Assembly: GCA_031216915.1 (NCBI GenBank)
Contig: CM062292.1
Span: 71,592,956-71,656,955 of the forward strand
Reading direction: 5' to 3'
Origin: Pictodentalium vernedei
Lineage: Eukaryota; Mollusca; Scaphopoda; Dentaliida; Dentaliidae
DNA length: 64,000 nt
Shown one piece after another: positions 34,080 through 45,305 of the stretch. The notes below the pieces were generated by a model that had not been told where the DNA came from, did no database searches, and was given only the letters and a program-made list of their open reading frames with translations. The translations under genes and the position numbers were made by a program. The stretch's first letter is position 1. The number at the start of each line of letters is the position of its first letter.

Positions 34080-35889
34080 TTGAATTGTTTTCATCTTTTG
34101 ATATTGTCAACCTCTTTTCGTCGTAAGAAAGATGCCACCTGCGACGTACCTCTGGGTCAACAAAGGGGCAAGAAAGTACCAAAAGCTCGGCCAGTCTACT
34201 TCCGACGGGACTACAAGTTAAAGAGATTTGTCGGCGACCCAGCTGGAGACTATGGTTTCCAAAGAAAGATGTACTCTTCACACAATTCAGATCTTGTGCT
34301 TATTCACTACATTGGAGATGAAGGATTACATATCGAAAGACCACATAGCAATGCAAAGAACATGATTCACAAGGCCATTACCATCCACACTGAAGACAAT
34401 AAAAACTGAAACGATCGACAAAGAGCCTGAACAAGTGTACCGAGATGGTGTCACTCAAACCGGAATATCGGCAACCAACCAGGGAATACAAAACGCCCAG
34501 AACCGAAAACAAATCGAGAACGTTCGATATGTAGTTAATAAATCCAGAAAATTGACGCACGACGCTGCATACATTACACTAGAATTAGCATACACACTTG
34601 ACAATTTTGTTTTGGAATATTGTGTGTTTCCTGAGTTGAAAATTGTAGTTGGTAACCAAGAGATTCATATGGAACTAAATAGACTGCTGGCTTCCGACAG
34701 CCAATCACTGTTGTCTTACGACACAACGTTCAATCGTGATGACTTTTTTGTGTCAGCACTAACTGCTAAACATCCATTTTTTACTGGTAAGATGTGTATG
34801 CCAGTTGCCTTTCTCATCCATGACAGGAAAAACCAGAGATGCCATGACGCTTTTTGGAGAGAAATCACCACAGCTGTACCCCACTTCAGTGACAGACGTT
34901 CCGTTATCGTTACCGACCATGAGTCTGCATTTTCAAATGCTATCAGCATATACTGTAAAAACTCCAAACTAGTCTTCTGTTGGAACCATATTCGGTCTGA
35001 TGTGAAACGTCAGGTGAAAGACCACGGCGGAAAGACCGACGATCTGGCTGTGTATTGCGAGGACATACACTGCAAAAAATATAGGTTCTCTTTAGAACCA
35101 AAACTGGTTCTAATCTTGTCCCTGAGATGGAACCAGTTCTGTTTAAACAGTATTTGTTTCAAATCAAATAAATTTAAAAAGATTAACATTAAATATTAAC
35201 AGAATTAAACATAAATTGAGGGGGTTTCAGTCGTAAGTTTAGAGCTTATACGGGGTTGTCTCAAATCATTATTAAGAAAAAGAGATATGAACAGTTGGCA
35301 TATCGAACCAGTTTTGGTTCTATTCAAAACTGGTTCGATATGCCAACTGTTCATATCACCTTTGTTTCAAAATGTTTGGCGACTGCGCTGAATAAGCTCC
35401 AAGTTTACTGCTGAATCTACATCAGTTCATGTAATATTCTGTTAAAATTGAATGCTAATCTTGGTAAATTTATTTGATTTGAAATAAATACTGTTTGAAC
35501 AGAACTGGTTCCATCTCAGGGACAAGATTAGAACCAGTTTTGATTCTAAAGAGAACCTATATTTTTTGCAGTGTAGACACGATTATGAGATCAGAAAACG
35601 AGGAGGCTTTCAATGATTCATGTGAAAAACGGTCCGTCGATGGAGCCAAGCTTTCGTAACTTTTTTCAGCAGCAATCTCAGAACAACTATCAAGACCAGC
35701 AGTTCACGATTTGTACTAGAAGAGCTCGGAATCTACGACCACCACTCCGGCATAACCAACAACATATCAGAATCCCTCAATCGTGTCTTCAATGACTTGT
35801 TAGAGTGGAAACAAGTGCCACTGGATTCAGTCGTTCTGGCATTGAACTATTTGCAAGACTTTCATGTTCTTGAGGTGAAACGAGGTTAA
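34080..35889 (+). pseudogene. MULE transposase (broken)
   Basis: The N-part (34,110-34,409) carries RPVYFRRDYKLKRF and HYIGDEGLHI. A frame change near 34,395 leads to the main frame (34,435-35,199). There, LLSYDTTFNRDDFFVSAL supplies the first catalytic Asp, VIVTDHESAF the second acidic pair, and FCWNHIRSDVKR the conserved Cys/His stretch of MULE transposases. The frame is cut at 35,067 by a MITE. The remainder after 35,576 continues in another frame with stops at about 35,662 and 35,887, and keeps SGITNNISESLNRV, typical of the MULE C-part. Confidence 0.75.
35068..35573. mobile_element. 506-bp foldback MITE inside the transposase
   Basis: CACTGCAAAAAATATAGG and CCTATATTTTTTGCAGTG are the ends of approx. 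110-bp near-perfect inverted repeats (35,068-35,178 and 35,463-35,573). They are flanked by TA on both sides (35,066-35,067 and 35,574-35,575). A second hairpin (GATATGAACAGTTGGCATAT...) sits at the centre (35,284-35,358). The TA duplication suggests a Tc1/mariner-type mobiliser. CACTG ends are also seen in CACTA/Chapaev groups. Confidence 0.85.
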
Positions 35890-37297
35890 GGTGATGTCGT
35901 GGATTTTCAACTCAAACCGAAATATCGATGCCATCTACGTGATCCAGCTACAGTTGTTCTACCACAGAACTCAGTGAAGCCAGCTGACATTGTACTTTTC
36001 GTCAAAGGCCAGATTACCGAACAACGCCAGATAGACCCTGCGCCATTAGATGAATGTTTGCCATCAGAAACTTTGTTGTCATCAGATACAACGTCTGGAC
36101 AATCAAGGAGTCCAACCCAACAACCTGAACTCCCAACTGGTTCATCGCAACGGGCTCTCGCTGCAAATGCTATTCGTCAAAATATGGTATTTCACTGTGC
36201 AGCAGCATCTTCGTTCGTCGTAGTTGGCACCAAAAATGATAAGAACTCCGTCACTCTTTATCCAGCAGAGAAACGTGTGTGTCCAGCGCTTGGTAAGTGC
36301 TGGCATATCCTAGCTGCCAGAATGAGTGTTGGCTTGGAGATTTAGGATGCAACGAAAGTTCGTAATCTGACACAGTTAACTAGAAATTGCAGGAAGTCAA
36401 ACAAAAACGCCGGCAAAAAACGACCACGCCCCATCGACAAGGAAGATGAAGAACTTTGTGTTATTCCTGCGCCGGATTCTGTTTCTGGAACACCTTCGTG
36501 TTCCACGCCACTTGTAGTTGGTCCATTAACGCCAAACACGAACACGGGTGCCTGTAAGTCTGAAAACACACCTTCTACAAGAAAACGTCTTGAATTTGAA
36601 CTTCTCAACAAACTACCAGGAGTCATTAACCTGTCGACAATTGAGGAAGAAACAACTCGTGACGCAGATACATGTGACATCATCGACGATCGTGTCTGGG
36701 TTGATCAGGGTTCCTACAAACTGTTACAATCACATCGTGATATAATAAGGAACAACAGTGAGTTGACTAGTGATATCATAAATGTTTCGATGATGTTACT
36801 AAAAGATCAGTTCAACCACATAAACGGTCTCCAGAAAACCGAACTAGTGCCAGTTTATGACGAGTCCATAAACACCTGGAATTACGAATTCCGTTTCCAA
36901 CAAGTGCAACAGCCAAGTGCACAAATTCATCACACTGGAGACGACCATTGGGTATTTTCCACACAAGATGTCGATGGTAACGTGAACCTTATTGACAGCA
37001 TGAACGGGAACAAACTATCTGCTTCGTTGACCATTCAACTTGGCCAGCTTTGCTACGTTGATGCAATTATGATCCCAACCGTTCAACAACAAACAAATTC
37101 CGTTGACTGTGGCCTGTTTTCTTTGGCTTTTCTTGTTGATTTCTGTGTGAATGAATCTATCCAACAAAAGTGTTATGATCAAACAAAATTAAGGCAACAC
37201 CTTTTGGAATGTTTGGAAAACAAAAACTTCACTTCCTTCCCAACAAAGAAATCAGCCTCGAAGTTGAGAAAGAAAAAACATGTGCTAGTTTATGATC

Positions 37298-37935
37298 AGG
37301 GGTGTGGCTAGAGGGTTTCAGCTGGGGAGGTGCCACCGGTGTAAATTCCAACTGCGAGTGGTTTCGATAGGTGGTTGCACTGCAGCGCTGGTTGATATCT
37401 TTTAACCCTTTACCAAACGAATCGCCCGCATCCGCCCGCGTAATATGCAAATACAGCTGCTGAAAAATTATTATTTTTCGAAAAATTTCAACAAAACCAT
37501 ATCATGTGACCCCTCTTTGGAACGAGCTCGTCGGTTTTGTTGAATTTTTTTTTTAATTTAAAAAAATGATATTTAAAATAAGGAATTTTGAAATCGTCTG
37601 CGTTGGGTAAAGGGTTATGAAACCTTCTCGTCCTGAAACGGAAAAAGCATCATTTATAATGTGTCTGGGTCAGAAAATTTACCGGATTGATGTCAGAGTC
37701 GAAATTTTGAGGCCATGTCAATTTTAGAGTAGGAAATTTGAAACTCAAGTTTCCAGTTGGAAATAAAAGATCAAAATTTCTCATCATTAGTTGGAATTTT
37801 AATATTTTTCATGAACAATGTTAATTTATTGAATTTTCAACTATTTGATCTTTGACCTCGGAATTTCCAACTATTGAAAAAAATACTCCTAGCTGGGAGG
37901 TGAGACCCACCCCCACCCCCTGTCCCCACACCCCT
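37298..37935. mobile_element. 638-bp MITE inside the Ulp1-PHD frame
   Basis: The ends AGGGGTGTGG and CCACACCCCT are inverted. A perfect 10-bp duplication, GTTTATGATC, flanks the element (37,288-37,297 and 37,936-37,945). Removing the element plus one duplicate brings the flanking frames together. It contains a piggyBac-type MITE (37,406-37,614). A 9-10-bp duplication suggests a Mutator-like mobiliser. Confidence 0.85.
37406..37614. mobile_element. piggyBac-type MITE nested in another MITE
   Basis: TTAA (37,402-37,405) CCCTTTACCAAACG ... CGTTGGGTAAAGGG TTAT. The central hairpin has lost its right arm (ACCATATCATGTGACCCCTC...GAGCTCGTCGG), so it is an internally deleted member of the 32.8-kb subfamily. 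Confidence 0.85.
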
Positions 37936-38299
37936 GTTTATGATCTTGATTTGGATTGCGATGAATGTAGACTGCCCAATATCTACGATGATATGACTGA
38001 ATGTAATTGTGAAGAGTGTGACGTATGGGTGCACTACAGATGAGTCGGTATTACCAAAAAAAAAAAACATTGACTTTAAAAATCTATACTTGCAAGAAAT
38101 GTCCCAATTTCAACTGAACTGAACATTATTTTAACCAAATCCCCACATATTTTGTGTGATTTGAATAATTTATTCATGGCTTTAATTTTAACTTACCCTT
38201 CAATTCGAGGTAATTTTTTAACTATTATTCTTTCAATTTATTGCCTTAAAAATGTTTATTTTTGTGCCCCAAAGAAACCAAAATTCGATTATTAGGTAA

Positions 38300-38625
38300 T
38301 TTTCGACTGTTATTCCTTCAGTGTATTGCCTTAATACATAGCTCATGCTCCCTCACTGAAACGAACTCAATTGATGTCGTTGCAATGATAAATCATGAGC
38401 TATGTTTAGCGGCCAAAAAAACACAATTCGATTAAATTTGGTAATATTTTTATATGTGCGCGGCAAAGGCTAAATTGTTTGTTAAAGGGTAATTTTTGGA
38501 CTATTATATTCTAAGTGTATTGCCTTAAAACATAGCGCATGCTCCCTCATTGGAACGAACTCAGTTGATGTCGTTGCAATGATGAATCATGAGCTATGTT
38601 TAGCGGCAAAAAAAACACAATTATT
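38300..38625. repeat. Two decayed hairpin repeats related to the MITEs
   Basis: TATTGCCTTAA.ACATAGC.CATGCTCCCTCA...TGATGTCGTTGCAATGAT.AATCATGAGCTATG occurs at 38,323-38,412 and 38,519-38,607. The arms (CATAGCTCATG / CATGAGCTATG) and the GGAACGAAC centre recall the hairpin of the TTAA MITEs at 25.9 and 27.6 kb. From 38,640 to 39,545 no gene is seen. Confidence 0.6.
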
Positions 38626-39546
38626 GCACAAGTAATACATTGAAAATCCACTTTACTGTCTGATTACTTTGACTGAAAATAGTTAAAATAAAAAATATTA
38701 CAAATATTCATATTCTTTGTCTTTCGCCATCCCCATTTTCTTCCCGCCGAAACGTCCCCGATTTTATTTCGCCGAAACATCTTGATAGTTTCGTGAGAAT
38801 TTTGTTTCTTGTTGAAACGCCCTATAGCCCAAGAACATTAGGTTTCACTAGGGAAAAAAATCGGAGAAAGCTGTTTTTTTCAGGGAGTGTCGAGTACATG
38901 CCACTGAACGATTAGACAAAAGTCCCCTAAAATCCCAGTTGAGCTTTTTTTTCTACAGTCTTTTTTCGAAAACGCGTTTGAAAAAAATATAAAAAAATCG
39001 CACAAACTTTGTAACCTCGAATTGATCCAACTGTATTTTTTGTTTACGCGTATTTCGAGCTACATAATGTCTAATATACATTTACCTAGAGGAAAATGTG
39101 CATTCTGTGACAATTTCTGCGAAAAATTATTGAAAATTCACAAAAAAGTATAGGATTTACGCAAAAAATGACGATTTTCCTAACGGATTTGCCCAAAGGG
39201 TCGTAGTACAGAACGGGATGTTAGTTGGACAGACGATAAAAAATCCACCACCATTTGAAGACTTTTATCATTGCTTACAAAATAGACATTATGGAAGACC
39301 CCCTCTGCTTCTGGCCGAGCTCCCCTTTTGGCATAAAATTCGTCAGCATGAGAACTCAACTATTTTTGGGCTTGGGACCGAACAGACACGTCTGTGTCTG
39401 GCAGCATTAGATCAATAAATAATATTTACAGAATGTACAAAAATCAATAAATAATATTTACAGAATGTACAAATCAATCAACATGGATTAAGTTACATTG
39501 ACTATTATCAACGCTATATACAGAAATGACATGGCCTATATACATA

Positions 39547-42184
39547 TTATTCATCGAACTCAGAAATTTCCGACAGGACAGTGTTTCTGTGGTTGTTACA
39601 AGAATCCGAACTGCAATTACACAAACCTGAGCAAGAGTCATACCTTCTTACACCCACACCTTTTTGTACAAGCACTCTTGCAACCACAACTGATCAGATT
39701 CAGTAGGTTATCGGGGGCACATGGCTTTGTGGCTGCAGTCGGTACAAGAAGTCCATTGTCTAGCGACCACCCCCAATCCGTCGGAGGAAGCGAAGTGCCC
39801 AGCCATTGTTGGACCTGGAGATAACATCTGTAGACATGTTGTTGTGCAGCATCGCTTCTTGGTGGGTGTGAGGCTAGGTCGATGGGTTTATTCAGTTTAG
39901 ATTTTGCTACAGAACGCTTGTAAGTGACGTATCTATATTGGTCGAGAGAGGAAACAGTTTTACTCCCGTATAAGATCAGGAGAAGTTGTTCCCCGGCAGC
40001 GGCTACTGCACTTGGTGTACTGTCATCCGCCAAAATTGTGTTGACATACTGTTGTGAGTCGCTAGTAACATCGGAGACAATTGTACTGAATACTTTCTTC
40101 TTACCAACTCGAAAGAGTACAGAAGTAGTGTCACAACCACTTATAGAATGTGCTACAAGGAGGTTGCTTCTATGGTCACCCATTTTGGTTGCTATTTCAC
40201 TAACTGAAACTAGTAAGTTTGGGGTAATGGAATACATCATGTGAATATTACATCCCGGTTGAACTCGAGAGGTAAGAATGACTAACAAGTCTGTGTCTGT
40301 TCCCACAACGACAACATTGTTGTCATCTTGAGCGATGTCAAGTGCAGTTTCGGCTATCAGTACATCAGCATCAGCCTCGGCCTGCTTGGACTGAATATTG
40401 ATAGCAGATAGCTCCTGCATTAGAAGATCGATCAGTTGGGTTTTGTTCTTGGCATTTGCAAGGAAATCGGATTGGGGTGTGGTGGCTGGTAACTCGGGTG
40501 AGAAATTGATATCAATGGAATACCTGTCTTTAGATCTACGGGCTTGTTCCATGCCCTTTGTCGACATTGTACAAGCATAACCATCAAAAACAACCACGAC
40601 GTTCGCCCCAAAATGTCTCACTAGATAATTGGAATATGATGTACATATGTCCTTATATGACGACTGTTTAGGCCATACAACTGCCCTCAATAAAAATCCA
40701 CCATCTACAACAAACAGAGAATGTTCTGGGATTTTAGTTTGCTCGGAACCGTATGTTTTGAGGATCTTACCGAGCGTGCTTTTCTGTGTCTTCCTCATTC
40801 CAGCAGAATCAAACAATGCTGGTGGTTTCGGGGCGAGTTCATATTTGAGATACTCTTCCATCTCTGCTTGTGACTGAATAACACATGTGATGCGGTTGAA
40901 CAGAATTGTGGGGTCAATCACTACCTTACTTCCACGGACTTTGATGCTATTTGCCATCGATGCGAAAGACTTCACAGTGTCAACACGTCGTAGTTTGATG
41001 CTGTTGAACGTTTTGCTTACAACATTCGATACGCAACATTCACCAATTTTGCGAACTTGGTCACAGTTCACAGTTTCGTCGGCCACAAGCCCGGTCGCTA
41101 TAGAGACTAATTGTAGTGGATCTCTATTCTGAAAGGGGGAATGCACTCTGAGCCAGTTCAATAATTTGGTGATATCATTGGCATCAGTCAATTGTGAACT
41201 TTGACGGAGATCCCGATGTTGTTCGCCATGACCAGTGTGAACATGAACAAAATTTTCGAGAGCATTACATATCGGAAGGCAAAGAGGTAGTCCATGTACC
41301 CATTTCGCAACAGTGCTATCGGTTATTCCCCTGCCATGTGTGAGACCACCAGGGAGCTTGAACATTCTCATTAAACACTGCTCTATGGTCTGATCAGAAT
41401 ATATCCCGTCCCAGAATTTATCTGAGCGCCTTATGGTAAAGTAACCTTTCTCAGTGAACAACTTCAAATCATCCTGTTGCATTATTTCTGTTAGCTCATT
41501 CATCTGCTGCAAATAGAGATGAGAACTTTTTGCGTATGCAAAATGACCACCTGCGTGAAATACTGGAATCATATTGCGAACACAATATGTGTGGAGTTCC
41601 CAGTCGCCTGTGCGCTCTGCTCTCAAGAACAACTGGAGAAGACCTATTTGCTCGTAGTATTGTACCCAAAGCTTTCCTGTACGTCCTACGGACGCATTCT
41701 GGAGCAGTTCGTGTAATTGTGACAGTAGATGGTTGACACTTTCTTGATTGACAGCGTCAGCTGTTGTACAGTCACCTCTGGCAAGTCCACAGAATATTTC
41801 ATTGACTTCTGTGCAGTCTATGTTATCTAGTGTTCGGCTTTCTTCAAACACAAGTTTTGTAATGGCAATTTGTGTTAGCAAATGGGCACGAACTGCTCTT
41901 GAATATGCATGACCACTGATCAAATGATGGATTGACCCACCAGCATAAACAGTCCCCCAAAGTTCATCCAAGCAGCTACCAGCCATGATCGAACCAATTG
42001 CCCCTAAATATGACATAATCATATGGAAGCCGCCGAGTCTAACGAAAACTTTTGTCAACTTATCTGACGAAGACACAATCTCCACTGCTTTGATATAAAG
42101 TGGTTGGTCAAACGTCACTGGACAAACGTTCAGTCCCTGTTTCTCACATTCAGTTTGCATCTTGAGTGTAGGCGAACACCACAT
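39547..42184 (-). CDS. PIN/FEN1-like nuclease repeat-family protein, Cys-rich tail
   Basis: An 848-codon frame runs from ATG at 42,184 to a stop at 39,638. About residues 500-680 carry a PIN/FEN1-like acidic framework: VVVVFDGYAC, the region EADADVLIAETAL, VVVVGTDTDLLVIL and HSISGCDTTSVLF. The tail has DWGWSLDNG and CGCKSACTKRCGCKK. The Cys-rich reading then continues in another frame (C-x-G-L-C-N-C...C) to 39,547, so a frameshift near 39,640 has clipped the last Cys pairs. The N-terminus (VTFDQPLYIKAVEIV) looks as if an upstream exon is missing. Multi-copy proteins of this design are common in invertebrate genomes (from memory) and may belong to an uncharacterised mobile element. A tail relic lies at 15,938. 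The long open frame suggests a young copy. Confidence 0.7.
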
Positions 42185-42189
42185 TATGT

Positions 42190-42828
42190 GATTTAATCGA
42201 ACATGGAAATTGAAACACTGATGCTATAATACGGTATTTGAATGAGAAAAGTCGATGCCGTTTGAATTTGAGTTTAGGGGGTATGGTTAATATTTCACAC
42301 GTTTCACCATTTCATTATGGAATAAATGACTATTGTTATATATCATTATAAAGCCTCTGCTTTTCTGCAATTTTTGATATATAATTTAACTCCCAAAGTA
42401 GTCGTAGATTTGATTTAATGGACGCTGTGTAACGTTGTGTGTATGAAAACAATAAAAAATTTTTCGTAATTTTGTACATTTTCGTGAATATTTCACCATT
42501 GAGTGTGAGGATTGGTACAAAGTTGGCATTTTCTGTTGGGGATATGTATTCTCAATATAATTCCGCACGATATTTATGATTCTCACCCTACTAAGGCGAA
42601 TAAGAATGAGAAATATGGAGCTGGGTCGAATTTTTTTTTACATTTTTTTTTTCATCAAAAAAACGCTATAACTAAAAAAGCTCAACTCGGATTCGCGGGG
42701 ACTTTTCACACTTTATCCGCAATGTGTGCCCCGGAAACATATAAAAAAAATCAGCTTTCTCCGATTTTTTTCCTTACTTTCTCATTTTTATGTCTAATGT
42801 GCCTGGACTACTAGACCCGGGAACGTTA
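42190..42828. other. Gene-less stretch
   Basis: AT-rich, no gene recognised. TTTTTTTTACATTTTTTTTTT at 42,633-42,652 is low complexity. CCGATTTTTTTCC text near 42,760 recurs inverted near 38,860, with 'aaaaaatcggagaaagctg'. The segments around 38,840-38,890 and 42,730-42,800 may be the two ends of the element carrying the PIN ORF. Confidence 0.35.
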
Positions 42829-43023
42829 TCAATGATTTTTTAGTAACTTTCCAAATAATATTTATTGGAACATCATAACTGGACAGTCCCCCCCACCCCC
42901 ACCCCCCCCCCCCACACACACACACCATCATATTATAATAATAACACGTGTTCTTATTATACCATGATTTGGTGTCCCAGTTATGATTGTTCTATTAAAT
43001 AGTATTTGGTACTTAAAAATCGT
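42829..43023. mobile_element. ~195-bp MITE-like inverted repeat
   Basis: TTTTTTAGTAACTTTCCAAATAATATTT...ACATCATAACTGG is repeated inverted, imperfectly, as CCAGTTATGATTGTTCTATTAAAT...GTACTTAAAAA. A C/CA-rich tract (42,889-42,925) lies at the centre. It sits 34 bp outside the Polinton. Confidence 0.6.
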
Positions 43024-43051
43024 TTGTAACGTGCCGCTGTTATCCAGGTGA

Positions 43052-43057
43052 ATCGTC
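43052..43057. repeat. Polinton target-site duplication, left
   Basis: ATCGTC immediately before the AG terminus. An identical ATCGTC follows the CT terminus at 61,776-61,781. Confidence 0.95.
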
Positions 43058-43537
43058 AGTAGGTGATAAAGGCCGATTCAAGCATCAATGTACATGTACG
43101 TGTACATGTACACGTACATCGATGTACACCTCCATAGGATTTAGTGTTAAAATCGTGTACAGGTACATGATTTTAACGTTTTTAGGGTGATTTAGAATCG
43201 GCTTTGCCGATTCAAAATCACTGGATTCTATATACAAATCGCTCAAGAGAGAAAAAAACGCATGAAATTTTAAGGAAAAAGAGGTGTAACCTCTGATTTA
43301 GAATCGGCAAATGGGTTTCCCCATAGGATTCTGTGTTAAATTGCGAGCAAAAAACGTGTTGCCGTTTCTAAATCATCATCTTGCTGATTCTAAATCATCC
43401 GTGTCTGTACACGATTTTAACACTGAAACCCTATGGAGGCGTACACGGAAATCCATTTGCGGATTTTACGTCAGAAATCGAATCGTGTACGGTACACGGA
43501 AAAGAGGTGATTTTGAATCGGCAAACCCACTGTCACG
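43058..43537 (+). repeat. Polinton left terminal inverted repeat
   Basis: 480 bp, matching the reverse complement of 61,331-61,775 with scattered changes. It includes internal motifs GATTTAGAATCGGC and TTCAAAATCAC in both directions. An approx. 35-bp alternating tract of TACATGTACGTG type (43,087-43,122) is absent from the right copy. Confidence 0.95.
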
Positions 43538-43539
43538 AT

Positions 43540-44257
43540 GATAGTAAAACTAACACACACACACACACACACACAATTTTTTGTTGTGATTGAATGAAGG
43601 TTTTTCATTCAAAAGAGTCGACTATAAATATAAGCGTCAGTTTTAAAAGAGTTGCGTGAATGAAAGGCTTTCGTTCAAAAGAGTCGACTATAAAATATGA
43701 TCTGTAAAAATAGACATTCGTGTTTTGTTTCAAATGTAACGAAAAGAAATTGAGTTTATGGATCGTTTTAATAATGTATAATAAAACGCATTTTCCACTC
43801 AATTAGGTTTGAGTGGTAAATTTTTAATATATTCGTGATAACGATCAGAGATTTGAATGAATGAATGAATCCCCTTTAACGTTAAATTAGAAAAACCAGT
43901 TTGTTTTATGTGCTAGAATGTAACTGTCTTCAAAGGTTCTCTCTTAATTCGACAATGAGTGAATGGTTTTTTGATATATGAATGGAATTCCTTTTAACAA
44001 ACGTAAATTACTCTCAAATGCGTTAAATCAGAAACCGGTTTGTCATGTGCTTAAAACGTTTTTTTAAACTTTCAAGTTTTTCCCAATTCAATCAATACTG
44101 AGTTGAGATATGAATTTTTTTTAGTTATTATATTAAAGACAGAAAGAAGATTTTTATTAACTGAAACATAAAAATATAATTATACATTTAATTTTGAAAA
44201 TAATAAAATAACTCACATTAGCATACTTAAAGGAACATTAACAATTAAAAACGAAAA
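43540..44257. other. Polinton left subterminal non-coding region
   Basis: An (AC)n run (43,553-43,575) is followed by two copies of TTCAAAAGAGTCGACTATAAA about 65 bp apart (43,606 and 43,674). AT-rich DNA with TGAATGAATGAAT (43,855-43,869) comes next. No ORF. It is probably the leftward replication/transcription control region, but no motif proves that. Confidence 0.5.
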
Positions 44258-45160
44258 ATGTTTTTACAGATGGATTCTAGGCGCCGAGATCAAATTTTAG
44301 ACGAGTATGAACGTGCCAAGAAGGGCATTCAATCGGCTGACAGAAGCAGACGTCTTGGTGATATTGAACTCAAACGCGAAGCCACAAAAATATTTAAACC
44401 GGTGACGGAGGGTCAAGAGCGAAGCAGGAAGGAGATAGTCGAAGAATTGAGACTCATAAAAGAGAGTTCTTTGAGAATGGGTTCGTTGTCCGGTAGTTTT
44501 GTAAATCGGCATTCCATTCAATCTACACCGGATTACGTTCCCACAGGAATTCAAACAGACTTGAGCGAGAGCGACGATACAGCTTCGACTATCACCACTG
44601 ATAGCGTCGCGTCGTCCGAGGATGGTGGTAAGAGAGATCTGTTGTATGGATTTTATAAGGATTCGGGCGGGAGAACTTTTGTCGGTGACACAGAAGTAGA
44701 AATAGATGATGATGAATTAACCGTGGGCTCGAATAGATACGAATTAACTGATGGACTGCGCAGATTGCTCCTTTACGACAAGCCTAGTGATTACACGGAA
44801 CAGGATTTCGACAATTACGGCGACATTCTGGTTCAGACCCACGCCATGAAGAGAAATAACGATGCAAGAGAGACGAGTCCCAAAGCCAACAGAGGTTACA
44901 AGTGGACGAAAGTGGTGAAACCCATATGGGATATGAATAAGAAGTTCGTCGAATCGGTGACTGGCAAAAGGGTGAAAACCACTTTTCTTCCGAGTGATTC
45001 TGACGCTCTGTTTCAGAGATTGAGTTTGTTGATGGCGAGCGGACGGGCTGGTAACACAGGATTAGATAATCAGATACTTACTATATCTGACGAATTGTTA
45101 AGACAGAAGGTTTTGAATAAAAACCATTATAAAAGGCTGATGAACGAATTGAAGGATTGA
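44258..45160 (+). CDS. Polinton protein resembling DUF8207 family
   Basis: 300 codons from ATG 44,258. An alternative ATG at 44,270 gives MDSRRRDQIL, closer to how relatives seem to begin. The N-part (about 1-80) is charged and probably helical. A Ser/Thr/Asp-rich linker runs to about 125. The C-part carries YELTDGLRRLLLYDKPSDYT, then YGDILVQTHAMKRNND and SPKANRGYKWTKVVKPIWD, which I recall as the conserved block of a family annotated DUF8207 in invertebrate Polintons. Function is unknown. It is the first rightward gene, followed by capsid-related genes, so a virion or morphogenesis role is likely. The frame is intact. Confidence 0.7.
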   Translation: MFLQMDSRRRDQILDEYERAKKGIQSADRSRRLGDIELKREATKIFKPVTEGQERSRKEIVEELRLIKESSLRMGSLSGSFVNRHSIQSTPDYVPTGIQTDLSESDDTASTITTDSVASSEDGGKRDLLYGFYKDSGGRTFVGDTEVEIDDDELTVGSNRYELTDGLRRLLLYDKPSDYTEQDFDNYGDILVQTHAMKRNNDARETSPKANRGYKWTKVVKPIWDMNKKFVESVTGKRVKTTFLPSDSDALFQRLSLLMASGRAGNTGLDNQILTISDELLRQKVLNKNHYKRLMNELKD

Positions 45161-45305
45161 TGTATATATAATAAGTAGAGAGAAACAAACAAACAAACAA
45201 AATATACAAAATAAAACAGTAAATTTTTACACTAGAATAATAAAAGTATTTAAACAACAAAACGATTTACCAGTGAAAAAAAAATATATATTATAAAAAT
45301 AAAAT

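Larger units (their letters stand above)
34080..38043 (+). mobile_element. MULE-type transposon coding region, decayed
   Basis: A transposase, a SWIM zinc finger, a Ulp1-like protease and a PHD-like finger lie in one direction and largely in one frame. They are broken by stops and two inserted MITEs (35,068-35,573 and 37,298-37,935). The combination of MULE transposase and Ulp1 protease is known from some Mutator-like elements. Terminal repeats of the element were not found. The components are listed separately. Confidence 0.7.
35890..38043 (+). pseudogene. SWIM finger + Ulp1-like protease + PHD-like finger
   Basis: The frame follows a stop at 35,887-35,889 and carries another at 36,343-36,345. 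The SWIM-type motif is CPALGKCWHILA. The Ulp1/C48-type peptidase region (36,763-37,250) shows HWVFST, NLIDSMNG and QQTNSVDCGLFSLAF, which fit the His-Asp-Gln-Cys active site. The basic tail KLRKKKHVLVYD stops at a MITE insertion (37,298). After the duplicated target at 37,936 the same frame gives DCDECRLPN...CNCEECDVWVH, a PHD-type Cys pattern, ending at 38,043. In such elements the protease may cut SUMO-like tags or act in transposition, but the role is not established. Confidence 0.75.

Noticed and set aside
34012-34281. Minus-strand 89-codon frame over the MULE start
   Set aside because: It is antisense to the transposase N-part, whose conserved motifs are on plus.
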